DNA of 64,000 nt from Myxococcales bacterium (lineage in GTDB: Bacteria > Myxococcota > UBA727 > JABDBI01). The position numbers and the translations under genes are program-made. The stretch is from NCBI GenBank assembly GCA_023248595.1, contig JAHFEG010000009.1, positions 1-64,000 of the forward strand. The letters are read 5' to 3'. The notes beneath the pieces are model-generated. The model saw nothing but the letters and a program-made list of their open reading frames with translations. It ran no database searches and was not told the origin of the DNA. Numbering within the stretch: the stretch's first letter is position 1; each line of letters opens with the position of its first letter. Below, piece after piece: positions 51,113-60,768 of this stretch.

Positions 51113-53130
51113 AAAACTTAGCTTTTATGTGTTTATTTTTAACCCTTGTTTCTTGTACTGATGATCGTTGGTCTAATTATGATTCATCCGGAATATTGCT
51201 TTCAAATGGAATGCTTCTTTCGAACACGCAGACTTCAAAACTAATCATCGATCCAGAATTTGGGATTGCCTTTGATTGTGTGATTTTGGGTTGTCGACAA
51301 AGTCGTTCCATTAGAATCACAAACGGCAGCGGAAATCCTATCACAATCTATAAAATGGAATTAGCCAAGGATAGCTCATCGGACTTTTCGCTTGTAGAAA
51401 ACCCGGCAATGATGATGCGCTCAAAGCCAATTTCTTTGGCGCCTCGCGAACACCTAATTGTCGATGTCCTTTATCAGCCAAGTGATGGCAGTGCTGATGG
51501 TGCTTCTTTGCTGATTGACTGGCAGGGTCAACAAAAACTAATTCCGATTCGCACGCGCATTTTAGGTGAAAAAGTTGCCAAAACTTCGGATTCATCTCTC
51601 AATTTTGGATACGTTGCAGTGGGTCAACAAAAAACCTTATATTTTCCCATCGAAAATACGAGCACGGGAAACGCTGTTATTTCTATCACAACCGATAGAG
51701 ATTTAAAAAATAGCGATGTTTTTACGCCTGAATTTGAAAAAAAGCTTTACCTCAATCCCGGCCAAAAAACAAAAATACCGATTCTTTTTTCACCGAAAGA
51801 AGAGGGCGTTTTTGAGCATGAAATCGCATTTCTAATTGAGGGCTCAACTGCGCCTCGCATCATTGCTCGTTGCATGGGCACTTCTGTGGCCAAAACCAAG
51901 ATCACATTTGTCGATCCTAAAGAAGGCCTCGTCGATTTTGGCACGCATCCTTATGGCGCTATTCACAAAAGAACTGTTACCGTTCGCAATGAAGGTCATG
52001 CTCCAACAGCTCTAGATGTTCAGCTATTCTCGGAGCCAAAAAATGCTTTTCTTTTGGAAGAGCTGTCTTCTCAAAATGAAATGCTTTTAGCGCCCATGGA
52101 AACTGTTACGCTTTCCTTAATTGCTTCGCCTAAAATTGGTGGAAAAAATCATGGGCAGCTTAAAATTAAACCAATAGTGGATGACGCTGCATCCATTTTT
52201 TTGCCAATGAGCATTTTTTCGCTAACACCACAGGCTCGCTTATCGCGAACAGAATTAAATCTTTCCAGCGTAGCGCTTGGTTGGGAAGGCAGCACGCATT
52301 ATGTGCAAATTGATAACAGTGGCGTTGGCACTCTTATCATTGATGCAATTACTTTATCTTCTGATTCTTCGTCTTTACTTACCTTAACGGAAATTCCGAT
52401 ATTGCCTCTTCGCATGGTCCCTGGAAATCTGCCCATAAAGATCGGTGTTAAACTAAATGGCCATTTTGCTGGCGATGTTTTTGGCCAATTGCAGATTCAC
52501 AGCAATTCAACAGAATCAGCACTTTTGACGGTTAATATTAGTGGTCAAGTGCGAACATGTGATGAGCAATGTTCTCTTGCTCACTGTCAAACGAATTGCT
52601 TGCAAGGAAAATGTGGAATTTCTCAATGCGAACGTGGCTGGCATGACGCCGACACCCAAAGCTCAAATGGATGCGAATGCCGAGAAGACTTCTCCACCAA
52701 AGACATTGGTGACACTTGTTCAACTGGTCTGCAACTTGGCGTTATAGGAGATGCTTGTTCATCATTTGAAAAAACCAAAGAATACCAAGGCACGCTCCAC
52801 GATAAAAACGATATTGATCTCTTCTTTGTGAAGAACAAAGATGAAGGAGGCCTTTTTTGTGATGTTTTTGGAGATTCTTTTGAGGCGAGTGTTTCTTTAA
52901 CAAAAGCTCCACCGGGGCTAGTTTTATGCACAAATATACAACCTTTTGGAACTGGCTGTGGTGGCTATCGGCATGAATTTGATCCAAATATTTGTGGACG
53001 AACCCGACACATTAAAACGGGAAAATATCGATCAAACGAATCCAGCGATATTACTGCATGGGTTATGTGGCACCCTGATGCTCAACCTGTTTGTGGCGAA
53101 TACACTGTTTTATTTAAAGCGAAGAAGTAG
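51109..53130 (+). CDS. HYDIN/ASPM-repeat lipoprotein 2
   Basis: A 673-residue lipoprotein (MKNLAFMCLFLTLVSC, Cys16), overlapping the previous gene by 4 nt. Repeats with the same motif are seen at IDPEFGIAFDCVILGCRQSR then SIRITNGSG, SLNFGYVAVGQQKTLYFPIE, VDFGTHPYGAIHKRTVTVRN and LNLSSVALGWEG. The C-terminus differs: a cysteine-rich module (CDEQCSLAHCQTNCLQGKCG, ISQCERGW) and a domain with many paired cysteines up to CGEYTVLFKAKK. Probable partner of the preceding protein on the cell surface. Confidence 0.8.
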   Translation: MKNLAFMCLFLTLVSCTDDRWSNYDSSGILLSNGMLLSNTQTSKLIIDPEFGIAFDCVILGCRQSRSIRITNGSGNPITIYKMELAKDSSSDFSLVENPAMMMRSKPISLAPREHLIVDVLYQPSDGSADGASLLIDWQGQQKLIPIRTRILGEKVAKTSDSSLNFGYVAVGQQKTLYFPIENTSTGNAVISITTDRDLKNSDVFTPEFEKKLYLNPGQKTKIPILFSPKEEGVFEHEIAFLIEGSTAPRIIARCMGTSVAKTKITFVDPKEGLVDFGTHPYGAIHKRTVTVRNEGHAPTALDVQLFSEPKNAFLLEELSSQNEMLLAPMETVTLSLIASPKIGGKNHGQLKIKPIVDDAASIFLPMSIFSLTPQARLSRTELNLSSVALGWEGSTHYVQIDNSGVGTLIIDAITLSSDSSSLLTLTEIPILPLRMVPGNLPIKIGVKLNGHFAGDVFGQLQIHSNSTESALLTVNISGQVRTCDEQCSLAHCQTNCLQGKCGISQCERGWHDADTQSSNGCECREDFSTKDIGDTCSTGLQLGVIGDACSSFEKTKEYQGTLHDKNDIDLFFVKNKDEGGLFCDVFGDSFEASVSLTKAPPGLVLCTNIQPFGTGCGGYRHEFDPNICGRTRHIKTGKYRSNESSDITAWVMWHPDAQPVCGEYTVLFKAKK

Positions 53131-53153
53131 ATCCAAGCATTATGCTTTAAATC

Positions 53154-53660
53154 TTAATTTTTATATCGCCGCGCATAGTCGACATATGCTCGCCAGCCAC
53201 CGTCAATCATATTTTTTTCTTTCTCGCCGGTAGGACGCAAAATTTTTCCAGGACTGCCCATGACCAGGGAATTGGGTGGAATTTTGGTGCCGGCGGTGAT
53301 GAGACTGCCCGCCGCAATGAGAGAACCCTTTCCGATAACGCAATTGTCTAGCAAGATAGATCCCATTCCGATGAGACAATCATCCTCGACAATGCAGCCA
53401 TGCAAAATAACGCGATGTCCAACCGTGACGCGGTCACCCACCAAAGTTTCACTTAAACCCTCGGTGATATGACAAATGCTGCCGTCTTGAATCGAGGTGC
53501 TTTCGCCGATTTTGATGCGGCCCATATCGCCTCTCATGACGACGCCGGGCCAAATACTGCTATGGGCTCCGACTTCGACTTGACCAATCAAAACGGCGCT
53601 TTCGTGAACGAATGCATCAGGGTGGACAATGGGACTAAATTTAGAAAAGCGAGAAATCAT
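53154..53660 (-). CDS. gamma-carbonic-anhydrase-like hexapeptide protein
   Basis: A 168-residue left-handed beta-helix protein of the YrdA/PaaY class. Repeats of I-x-x-x-x-x appear from SSIWPGVVMRGDMGRIKIGE to VMGSPGKILRPTGEKE. Three histidines that usually hold zinc are present (SICHITEG, VTVGHRVILHG). Length is normal. Members are either carbonic anhydrases or carnitine/acyl carrier related; activity cannot be told from sequence. Confidence 0.9.
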   Translation of the reverse strand: MISRFSKFSPIVHPDAFVHESAVLIGQVEVGAHSSIWPGVVMRGDMGRIKIGESTSIQDGSICHITEGLSETLVGDRVTVGHRVILHGCIVEDDCLIGMGSILLDNCVIGKGSLIAAGSLITAGTKIPPNSLVMGSPGKILRPTGEKEKNMIDGGWRAYVDYARRYKN

Positions 53661-53668
53661 AAATGGCC

Positions 53669-54139
53669 TTAAGGATCGTTTATAAAAAAAACTGCCTGCA
53701 TATTTTTCTTTATGCCACGTTTTTGTGCGAGTCCACCGTTGATCTCAAGAACATAACGGCTGGGGCGATCAACAGATAGTGGGGCCAGCGATTGAGGCGT
53801 CGCATTTTCAATGATGCCGACCACTCTTTTTTGGTTGTCTAAAAAAATAAGATCGAGTGCAATCAAGGTATTTTTCATCCAAAAAGTCTGTTCTGTTTCT
53901 GAATCAAAAATAAAAAGCATGCCAGCATTTTTTTCAAGATTTTTCCTAAACATTAGACCATTTTGTCTCGATAAAAATGTTTGCGCAACTTCTACTTCGA
54001 AAGAAATATCACCATCGGGTGCCTGAAAAGTGACCCGTGATGTTTGGTTTTGCGCAATAGGTCGAGATGGCTGTTGCTGTGGATTGAGTGAGCAAGCGCC
54101 GCACATTGTCCCAATTATTGCGATCAAAAAAAAATTCAT
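53669..54139 (-). CDS. DUF192 lipoprotein
   Basis: About 156 residues. ATG 54139 gives a lipoprotein signal (MNFFLIAIIGTMCGAC, Cys16); two longer starts are in frame. DUF192 body: FLSRQNGLMFRKNL, AGMLFIFDSETEQTFWMKNT, LIALDLIFLDNQKRVVGI, YVLEINGG. The family is widespread, exported and of unknown function. Its start lies about 100 nt from the divergent POT gene, so the two probably share a promoter region. Confidence 0.85.
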   Translation of the reverse strand: MNFFLIAIIGTMCGACSLNPQQQPSRPIAQNQTSRVTFQAPDGDISFEVEVAQTFLSRQNGLMFRKNLEKNAGMLFIFDSETEQTFWMKNTLIALDLIFLDNQKRVVGIIENATPQSLAPLSVDRPSRYVLEINGGLAQKRGIKKNMQAVFFINDP

Positions 54140-54247
54140 ATCCGAAACATGACCTCGCATTTTCTTCAGGTTATCGGTAATTCTGTCGATGGTCAAATCG
54201 CTTTTAATCCGCGTTCAATGCTCGTTCCACAGAACTCGGAGCAAAAC

Positions 54248-55909
54248 ATGCACCCATCGCAATACAAGACTGCACCCGATCCTAATTTGAAAGGTTGGCC
54301 AAAAGGAGTTCGTTATATCATCGGTAACGAAGGCTGCGAACGATTTAGCTATTATGGCATGAACGCTATTTTGTATATGTACATTGTTTCGCTTTACGCC
54401 GGAATCGGCATAGTTGATGACAAATCTGCAGACATGGCAACCTCGACAGTTCATTTTTTTAAGACAGGTGTTTACGCTTTGCCTATGATTGGCGCAATTG
54501 TTGCTGATCGATTTTTAGGAAAATATCGAACAATTTTGTGGCTTTCTTTCGTTTATTGCGCTGGGCATTTCGTTTTATCTTTAACTGAGGGGTCTGTTAG
54601 TGGTTTATATGTTGGACTTTTTTTGATTGCTTTAGGTTCGGGAGGAATTAAGCCTTGTGTTTCTGCCCATGTCGGCGATCAATTTGGTAAATCAAATTGG
54701 CACTTGATGGATAAAGTTTACCAAGGATTTTATTTCATTATTAATTTTGGGTCATTTTTCTCAACCTTATTTATTCCTTTAGTCCAAAAATGGTTTGGCT
54801 GGCGCATTGCTTTTGCCATCCCCGGCATACTGATGTTTGTTGCGACTTTCGTGTTTTGGTTAGGGCGAAAAGAATTCGTGCATGTTCCTGCGAAACCTGG
54901 CGGTTATGTTGGATTTTTAGATGCCACCAGTTCTGTTTTACTTTTTATGACATTTGGATCTTTATTTTTTACAGCAAACCAATCTCTTTGGCTGATGACG
55001 GTTGTTTCATTTTCTTGCATGGCGGCGGGGCTCTGGGTGTTTCAAGTACGGCAAAGCATTGTCGCTGATGATGGCTTTTTAGCAGTCTCTATTTTTACTT
55101 TGAAAGAATGGTGCAAACAGCTTGCGTTTAATCGAGGTGAAGTTGCGCTTGCTGTGGGCAGTGGCGGAAGAGGTCTTATTAAAAGTGGTCAGCCGGGTGG
55201 TTCATGGCGTATGAATTTAAGGCAGCAGTTTAGCAATGATGCGATTGAGGGAACATTGGCTGTTTTGAAAATTATTAGTATTTTCTTCTTGGTTAGTATT
55301 TTCTGGTCGTTATTTGATCAAAGTACTTCTTCCTGGATTCGGCAGGCAGAAATGATGAACCGACAAGTCACTTTACCATTTTTTGGTCAATTTGAAATTT
55401 TGTCGTCTCAAATACAGGCGTTAAACCCCGTCCTTGTGATGATTCTGATTCCAATCATGCTGTATGGTTTGTACCCGTGGATGGAAAAAAGAGGAATGCG
55501 CTTAAGCGCTCTGATGCGTATGTCAATTGGGATGTTTATCGCAAGTCTTTCATTTGCGATGATTGCTTGGATCCAATATGAAATTGATGTTTTAGCGCTT
55601 CAAAATCAGCAACTGCATGTGGGATGGCAATTTTTCCCTTATGTCATTATTACCTTAGCGGAAGTTTTAGTTTCGATCACGGGCCTTGAATTTGCTTACA
55701 CACAAGCACCTAAACGCATGAAATCGACAGTGATGGGTTTCTGGCTTTTAAGTGTAGCGCTCGGCAACATTTTAGTGGCTTTGACGGCACGGTTTGCAGA
55801 TTTAAAGTTGGTTAATTTCTTTTGGGTTTTTGCTGGGCTCATGGGTCTGGCAGCATTGCTTTTTTACGTGCGTTCTTTGTTCTATGTTCAGCGCGATTAT
55901 TACCAATAA
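54248..55909 (+). CDS. POT-family proton-coupled peptide transporter
   Basis: MFS transporter for di- and tripeptides, about 553 residues, 12-14 helices. The family entry NEGCERFSYYGMNAILYMYI contains the ExxERFxYY motif that couples protons. Other blocks: GAIVADRFLGKYRTILWLS, LGSGGIKPCVSAHVGDQFGK, and IVQKWFGWRIAFAIPGILM. ATG 54248 is chosen because CGGAG lies 6 nt upstream; two earlier in-frame starts lack a good site. A soluble loop of about 60 residues around the middle is normal for bacterial POT. Peptide import fits an organism living in rich host material. Confidence 0.9.
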   Translation: MHPSQYKTAPDPNLKGWPKGVRYIIGNEGCERFSYYGMNAILYMYIVSLYAGIGIVDDKSADMATSTVHFFKTGVYALPMIGAIVADRFLGKYRTILWLSFVYCAGHFVLSLTEGSVSGLYVGLFLIALGSGGIKPCVSAHVGDQFGKSNWHLMDKVYQGFYFIINFGSFFSTLFIPLVQKWFGWRIAFAIPGILMFVATFVFWLGRKEFVHVPAKPGGYVGFLDATSSVLLFMTFGSLFFTANQSLWLMTVVSFSCMAAGLWVFQVRQSIVADDGFLAVSIFTLKEWCKQLAFNRGEVALAVGSGGRGLIKSGQPGGSWRMNLRQQFSNDAIEGTLAVLKIISIFFLVSIFWSLFDQSTSSWIRQAEMMNRQVTLPFFGQFEILSSQIQALNPVLVMILIPIMLYGLYPWMEKRGMRLSALMRMSIGMFIASLSFAMIAWIQYEIDVLALQNQQLHVGWQFFPYVIITLAEVLVSITGLEFAYTQAPKRMKSTVMGFWLLSVALGNILVALTARFADLKLVNFFWVFAGLMGLAALLFYVRSLFYVQRDYYQ

Positions 55910-56016
55910 GGTTAACTTTATGGATTTTCTGTGTAGATTTAGTGTGGGATTTTTTTAGTTTTGTGCTAGGCATCAGTTCTGTTTATTTGCGTGATTGATG
56001 TTGAGGAGTAGCCATT

Positions 56017-56784
56017 ATGGCCATTTTACAAAGATTTTGGACAGTGCTTAAGTCAAACTTAAACCACTTGATTGGTAGAGCGGAAGACCCCGAAAGAATG
56101 TTGAATCAAATGTTGCTTGACATGCAAGAGCAGCTGATCTCTGCTAAAAAGCAAGTGGCCATGTCCATTGCTGACGAAAAAAGATTGCTGCAGCAGTACG
56201 AGCAAGAAAAGCAGCTTTCTATAGAGTGGGAAAAACGCGCCATGCTCGCCGTGAAAGCTGGCAATGACGACCTGGCTACACAGGCATTGGCTCGTCAGGC
56301 AGATCACGCGAAACAGGCGCAAGGTTTTGAGCAAAATTGGCACGTGCAAAAAAATGCTGTAGAGCAATTGAAAACAGCGTTGCAAAAACTAAGTGAAAAA
56401 ATTAACGAGGCGAAACGCAAGAAAAATTTGCTGATTGCCAGGGCCAAACGGGCACAAGCACAACAACAAATTACCGAAACCATGAACGGACTTTCAGGTG
56501 CGGGCTCCTTTGAGACCATTGAGCGTATGGAAGAAAAAATTGATCGCATGGAAGCTGAAGCTCAAGCCACAACAGAGTTGGCTAATGAAATTGTTTCCGA
56601 TGATCTCATGAACCAGTTTGAAAAATTAGAAGTTTCGGAAACAAGCGATGCGCTTGCTGCGTTGAAACAGAAGATGGGTGTTATCGCTCCAGCTAGCTCA
56701 ATGGAACCAAGCGAAACTGTCAAGAAAAACACGCTGGCGGAAATTGAAAAACAAATAGAAGCAGAGATTGCCGCCAAACGATAG
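56017..56784 (+). CDS. pspA: PspA/IM30-family membrane-stress protein
   Basis: A 255-residue coiled-coil protein. The amphipathic N-terminus (MAILQRFWTVLKSNLNHLIG) and the DPERMLNQMLLDMQEQLISA block identify it. PspA binds and stabilises the inner membrane under stress; other Psp genes are absent here. It ends with a long helical region and a basic tail. Directly upstream of the etfB gene (18 nt), so it may be cotranscribed with the flavoprotein pair. Confidence 0.9.
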   Translation: MAILQRFWTVLKSNLNHLIGRAEDPERMLNQMLLDMQEQLISAKKQVAMSIADEKRLLQQYEQEKQLSIEWEKRAMLAVKAGNDDLATQALARQADHAKQAQGFEQNWHVQKNAVEQLKTALQKLSEKINEAKRKKNLLIARAKRAQAQQQITETMNGLSGAGSFETIERMEEKIDRMEAEAQATTELANEIVSDDLMNQFEKLEVSETSDALAALKQKMGVIAPASSMEPSETVKKNTLAEIEKQIEAEIAAKR

Positions 56785-56802
56785 GCAAATGGGAGGCCAA
56801 AG

Positions 56803-57549
56803 ATGAAAATTCTGGTTACCGTGAAGCGCGTTACTGATTATGAGGCAAGATTAAAAATAAAGCCAAGCGGTGAAGGCATCGAAACCGACGGCGTTAATAT
56901 GATTGCCAATCCATTTGACGAGATCGCTGTTGAAGAAGCCTTGCGTTTAGTCGAAAAACATGGCGGCGAAGTTTGTGTGGTTTCTGTTGGGGCCACTGAA
57001 GCAGCGACTCAGATAAGAAGCGCCTTGGCTATGGGCGCTGATCGCGGCGTGTTGGTGTTGCATGATCAACCATTAGATTGCAGTGGTATTTCGCTTCTTC
57101 TAGAACAAGTCGCGTTGCAAGAAAAACCAGATATCATTTTAATGGGAAAACAAGCTGTTGATGATGACAGTCATCAAGTCGCTGAAATGTTGGCAGAGCG
57201 TCTTGGCTTTGGTCAGGCAACTCAGGCAAATAAAATTAGCATTGAAGGCAATCTTGCCACAGTGGCCCGTGAGGCAGATGGCGGTATTGAAACTTTGGGT
57301 GTGCAGCTTCCTTGCGTAATTACCACAGATTTGCGGCTAAATACGCCTCGTTATGCTTCTTTGCCAGGAATTATGAAAGCAAAGAAGAAACCAATCGACG
57401 AGAAAAAGGCTGCTGACTTTGGCCTTGATCTTACCCCCAAAGTGCGGATGACACATTTTGAATTTCCCCCTAAAAAACAGGCAGGTCAAATCGTTCCCGA
57501 TGTGACCACGCTGCTCGCTAAATTGCGCACAGAAGCCAAAGTGCTTTAG
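56803..57549 (+). CDS. etfB: electron transfer flavoprotein beta subunit
   Basis: A 248-residue subunit that binds AMP and accepts electrons from acyl-CoA dehydrogenases. Motifs: KILVTVKRVTDYEARLKIKP, the signature region VLVLHDQPLDCSGISLLLEQ, LMGKQAVDDDSHQVAEMLAE, and TTDLRLNTPRYASLPGIMKA. Together with etfA it forms the soluble acceptor of the enzyme encoded at 17836. An inverted-repeat element separates it from etfA. Confidence 0.96.
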   Translation: MKILVTVKRVTDYEARLKIKPSGEGIETDGVNMIANPFDEIAVEEALRLVEKHGGEVCVVSVGATEAATQIRSALAMGADRGVLVLHDQPLDCSGISLLLEQVALQEKPDIILMGKQAVDDDSHQVAEMLAERLGFGQATQANKISIEGNLATVAREADGGIETLGVQLPCVITTDLRLNTPRYASLPGIMKAKKKPIDEKKAADFGLDLTPKVRMTHFEFPPKKQAGQIVPDVTTLLAKLRTEAKVL

Positions 57550-57552
57550 GAA

Positions 57553-57607
57553 TTTAATCCCCCTTAGAAAATACCCTAAAGGGCGCGAGGGGGTAGGGGG
57601 ATTTAAA
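57553..57607. repeat. inverted-repeat element between etfB and etfA
   Basis: Outer arms TTTAATCCCCCT (57553-57564) and AGGGGGATTTAAA (57595-57607), one extra T in the right arm, and an inner CCCT-AA-AGGG stem (57574-57583). It fills the space between two genes that usually touch. Confidence 0.65.
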
Positions 57608-57632
57608 GTCCCTCAACAGGAGAGAAAAAAAG

Positions 57633-58583
57633 ATGGCAATCCACTTAGTTGTCGCTGAACACGATGGTCTTCACCTCAAAAATGCGACGTTATCGGCTTT
57701 GACTGCAGCAAAAAAAAATCCTGGCGCTATGCACGGATTGGTTTTAGGAAAAAATGTAAAAGCAATCGCAGAGACCTTTGCAAGCTACGTTGGCAAGGTG
57801 CATTTGGCAGAACACGAGGCGCTGGAACATCGCTTAGCTCAAGGCTATGCCAAAGTGATTGCCGATGTGGCTAAGTCAATTGGCGCGACCCATATTTGGG
57901 CAGCAGCAACGGTGGCTGGAAAAGACATAATGCCTCGTGTCGCAATTCGCCTTCAAGCAGGAATGGCTTCTGAAATTCAAGAAGTGATCACAGAAAATTC
58001 ATTTAAAAGACCCGTGTGGGCTGGTGATATTACGGGAACGGTTGAAATCAATTCGCCAATCAAAGTGATCACTGTACGTGCGACAGAATTTGATCCTGCT
58101 GAAAGTTTAGGTTTAGGAGAAGTGGCGGCGATTTCAGTCGAGCCGGGCACCACAACCATGCAGTATCTTTCGTTTGATGCCGTTAAGTCTGAACGGCCAG
58201 AATTAGGGGATGCCAGGGTTGTCGTTTCAGGTGGAAGAGGTCTTAAGGGACCTGAAGGATTTAAGCAGTTGATGGAGCCTTTGGCTGATGCATTGGATGC
58301 TGCCATTGGAGCAAGTCGCGCAGTTTGTGACGCGGGCTGGGTTCCCAATGATTGGCAGGTTGGGCAAACAGGTAAGGTGGTGGCGCCAGATCTTTATATT
58401 GCCGTTGGTATTTCAGGTGCGATTCAGCATGTGGCAGGCATGAAAGGCTCGAAAGTCGTCGTTGCGATCAACAAAGATCCAGAAGCACCTATTTTCCAAG
58501 TGTGCGATTATGGTCTGGTCGCGGATGCATTTACTGCGGTCCCAGAACTAATTAAGGGATTGAAAGAGGGAAAGAGTCGGTAG
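57633..58583 (+). CDS. etfA: electron transfer flavoprotein alpha subunit
   Basis: A 316-residue FAD-binding subunit. The C-terminal FAD site is complete: ARVVVSGGRGLKGPEGF, GASRAVCDAGWVPNDWQVGQ, GKVVAPDLYIAVGISGAIQH, VVAINKDPEAPIFQVCDYGL. AACAGGAG precedes the start. It completes the ETF with etfB; the electron path onward (ETF-quinone oxidoreductase) is not in the window. Confidence 0.97.
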   Translation: MAIHLVVAEHDGLHLKNATLSALTAAKKNPGAMHGLVLGKNVKAIAETFASYVGKVHLAEHEALEHRLAQGYAKVIADVAKSIGATHIWAAATVAGKDIMPRVAIRLQAGMASEIQEVITENSFKRPVWAGDITGTVEINSPIKVITVRATEFDPAESLGLGEVAAISVEPGTTTMQYLSFDAVKSERPELGDARVVVSGGRGLKGPEGFKQLMEPLADALDAAIGASRAVCDAGWVPNDWQVGQTGKVVAPDLYIAVGISGAIQHVAGMKGSKVVVAINKDPEAPIFQVCDYGLVADAFTAVPELIKGLKEGKSR

Positions 58584-58656
58584 AGTCAAATTTATGAACC
58601 GGAGCAACTTGACTTTATGGTTTCGCTCTGGTTTGTAAGAAGCGAAGTTTAAGTAT

Positions 58657-58732
<76 letters not shown>

Positions 58733-58738
58733 AATGAG

Positions 58739-58770
58739 AAAGATCAGACATTATATCTGATCTTTTTTTT
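58739..58770 (+). terminator. rho-independent terminator after tRNA-Asn
   Basis: AAAGATCAGA, 7-nt loop, TCTGATCT followed by T8. Confidence 0.85.
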
Positions 58771-58853
58771 GCTTAATTTTTTGCTGTTAGGTATTTTAAT
58801 GTAGTTAGACGCGTGTACCGTGAGTTTCTTTAAAATCATATGTGGAACACTGA

Positions 58854-60731
58854 TTGAAATTAGCAAACATAAGATGTGGATTAACTAAAGCGTTAGTATT
58901 GCTTGCCGTGCTCCCGCTATTTTCGTTTACCTGCGAAGAGTCTCCTACCCCAGAGGAAATTTCTAAAGCAAGAAAAATTGATATTTTTTACAAAACTTAT
59001 AAAAATGACGACGCATTTTTGAGGTTGTCCTTGGCAACATTGGATCGGTTTGCCGTAGGGTTTCGAAAAGTGGTTATTGTAACTGATTCTGATCATGATC
59101 TGAAAGCGAGTGATTTCAACCTCAAGAACATCAAAATTGAGATTTTTAAAGAAGTTATTCCCTCGGGCTGGGGATCTTTGGAAAGATATAACCATCAGCA
59201 ATACGTGAAGATGAATTTCAAAAAGTGGACTGATGCAAATGCAATTTTGAGTTTGGACTCGAATGTTATTTTATATAATACAATAACACCGGATATCTAC
59301 TACTCGAATAAAAGCAAACCAATTTGGTTGTTTGAGAGTTATGAAGAAGTATTTAAGGGCATAGACCAGGGAATGGTAGATGCACTTGGTATGCGGAGAT
59401 CTGCTGTTGGTTATTTTTTGCAAAGAAAACCTGAAGAAGTTCAATCTGAATTTATGCGGTTTCCGGGGTTCCTCATCACGCGAAAGCTAGCAGATAAGGT
59501 TGAAGGTCACATCAAGAAGACATTCAATAAATCCGTTTATGAATTCATGACAGAACCCTCAATTATTGATTCCCATAAGCATACGGAATTTAATTATCTA
59601 GGCGCATTCGCGTACTATCTAGATCCTGAGAAAGAATATGATTTTATTGACATTAAAAAATCTATCATTAGTTACTCTAAAACTAATTCTCAGATACCTG
59701 AGGCTATCCAAAGAAAATTCCCCATAGATGGCCGACCCTATCCACTGATTCAATACCATTCATATACTAAAGATCCGAGGGAGCTTACGGAAAGCTTCGA
59801 GCCTTTGTTCGCAGAATATCAATTATGGGATTACCTACATGTACCAAAAGATAAATATTTAGTGCTTTCTTTTGGTGCTAGAACGGGTATGGCTAATCGA
59901 ATAAAATCCACTGTCTCGGCTCTTGTCTCGGCTGAGCTTACTGGCAGGAAGGTTTGTTTGGCCTGGCCAATTAATGACGATATGGTTGCGGGTTTTGATG
60001 ACCTTTTTATTAATGATATACCGTTACTCTATAATTTTGCTCCTCTTACCAAGAAAAGACTAATTTTTAGATTTCCCTATGAGCAAACCAACCAATATGA
60101 ACCTCGAATTGCTTCTAGTACATCAGATGTTGTTTTGATGGATTCATATAAAACATTTAGGGATAGGGATATTAAATTTAAGGATTTCTTTGCTTTGTAT
60201 CTAAAACATCTGAAATCTCTGAAACCAGTTAAAGATATTTCTGAAGATGTTAATAGATTTGCAGCAAGAAATTTTAATGGGAAAGATGTTGTTGGGATTC
60301 ACTTTCGATCTTGGTCAGCGGGTGTGGGTGATGAGAGTTGGAATCTGAAGTCAGAGAATATTTCTGAATTTTTCAAGGAAATGGATAAAGAATTAAAACA
60401 AAATCCAGAAGTTTTCTTTTTTGTTACCGCTGACGACAAAAAATTAAAAGATAAATTTGTCGAACAGTATGGGGATAAAATAATTTTATCTGGAATTCCG
60501 GTGATCGCTCGCAATACGGTTGAAAGTCAAAAATATGGTCTCTTTGAATGGTTATTGCTTGGTAAAACAAGATTTATTATAGGCACTACCTTGAGTACAT
60601 TTTCAGATGAGGCTGCACTGTTAACAATTGAGCAGAGAAAAATTAACATTGGGACAAGCCAATTTTCTTCAGACCATAATCCGGTGATATGTTTTGATAA
60701 AACAGGTCAAGTTAAAGAGTGTATAAACTAA
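58854..60731 (+). CDS. exported two-domain glycosyltransferase: DUF6492-like plus fucosyltransferase-like
   Basis: A 625-residue exported protein. Start TTG 58854 (GTGGAA about 6 nt upstream) gives a signal with hydrophobic core (ALVLLAVLPLFSFTC, Cys27; a weak lipobox). Domain 1 (about 38-320): IDIFYKTYKNDDAFLRLSLA, KVVIVTDSDHDL, QQYVKMNFKKW and LSLDSNVILY, resembling DUF6492, where the usual LDSD reads LDSN. Domain 2 (about 350-620): SFGARTGMANRIKSTVSALV, the nucleotide-sugar motif VVGIHFRSWSAG, FFFVTADDKKLKDKF, and GKTRFIIGTTLSTFSDEAAL, like NodZ-type or O-fucosyltransferases. First gene of the cluster; visibly more AT-rich than the neighbouring genes. Confidence 0.65.
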   Translation: MKLANIRCGLTKALVLLAVLPLFSFTCEESPTPEEISKARKIDIFYKTYKNDDAFLRLSLATLDRFAVGFRKVVIVTDSDHDLKASDFNLKNIKIEIFKEVIPSGWGSLERYNHQQYVKMNFKKWTDANAILSLDSNVILYNTITPDIYYSNKSKPIWLFESYEEVFKGIDQGMVDALGMRRSAVGYFLQRKPEEVQSEFMRFPGFLITRKLADKVEGHIKKTFNKSVYEFMTEPSIIDSHKHTEFNYLGAFAYYLDPEKEYDFIDIKKSIISYSKTNSQIPEAIQRKFPIDGRPYPLIQYHSYTKDPRELTESFEPLFAEYQLWDYLHVPKDKYLVLSFGARTGMANRIKSTVSALVSAELTGRKVCLAWPINDDMVAGFDDLFINDIPLLYNFAPLTKKRLIFRFPYEQTNQYEPRIASSTSDVVLMDSYKTFRDRDIKFKDFFALYLKHLKSLKPVKDISEDVNRFAARNFNGKDVVGIHFRSWSAGVGDESWNLKSENISEFFKEMDKELKQNPEVFFFVTADDKKLKDKFVEQYGDKIILSGIPVIARNTVESQKYGLFEWLLLGKTRFIIGTTLSTFSDEAALLTIEQRKINIGTSQFSSDHNPVICFDKTGQVKECIN

Positions 60732-60768
60732 GATAGTAATGTATTATGCGGGCAATGGGGGTATAGTG

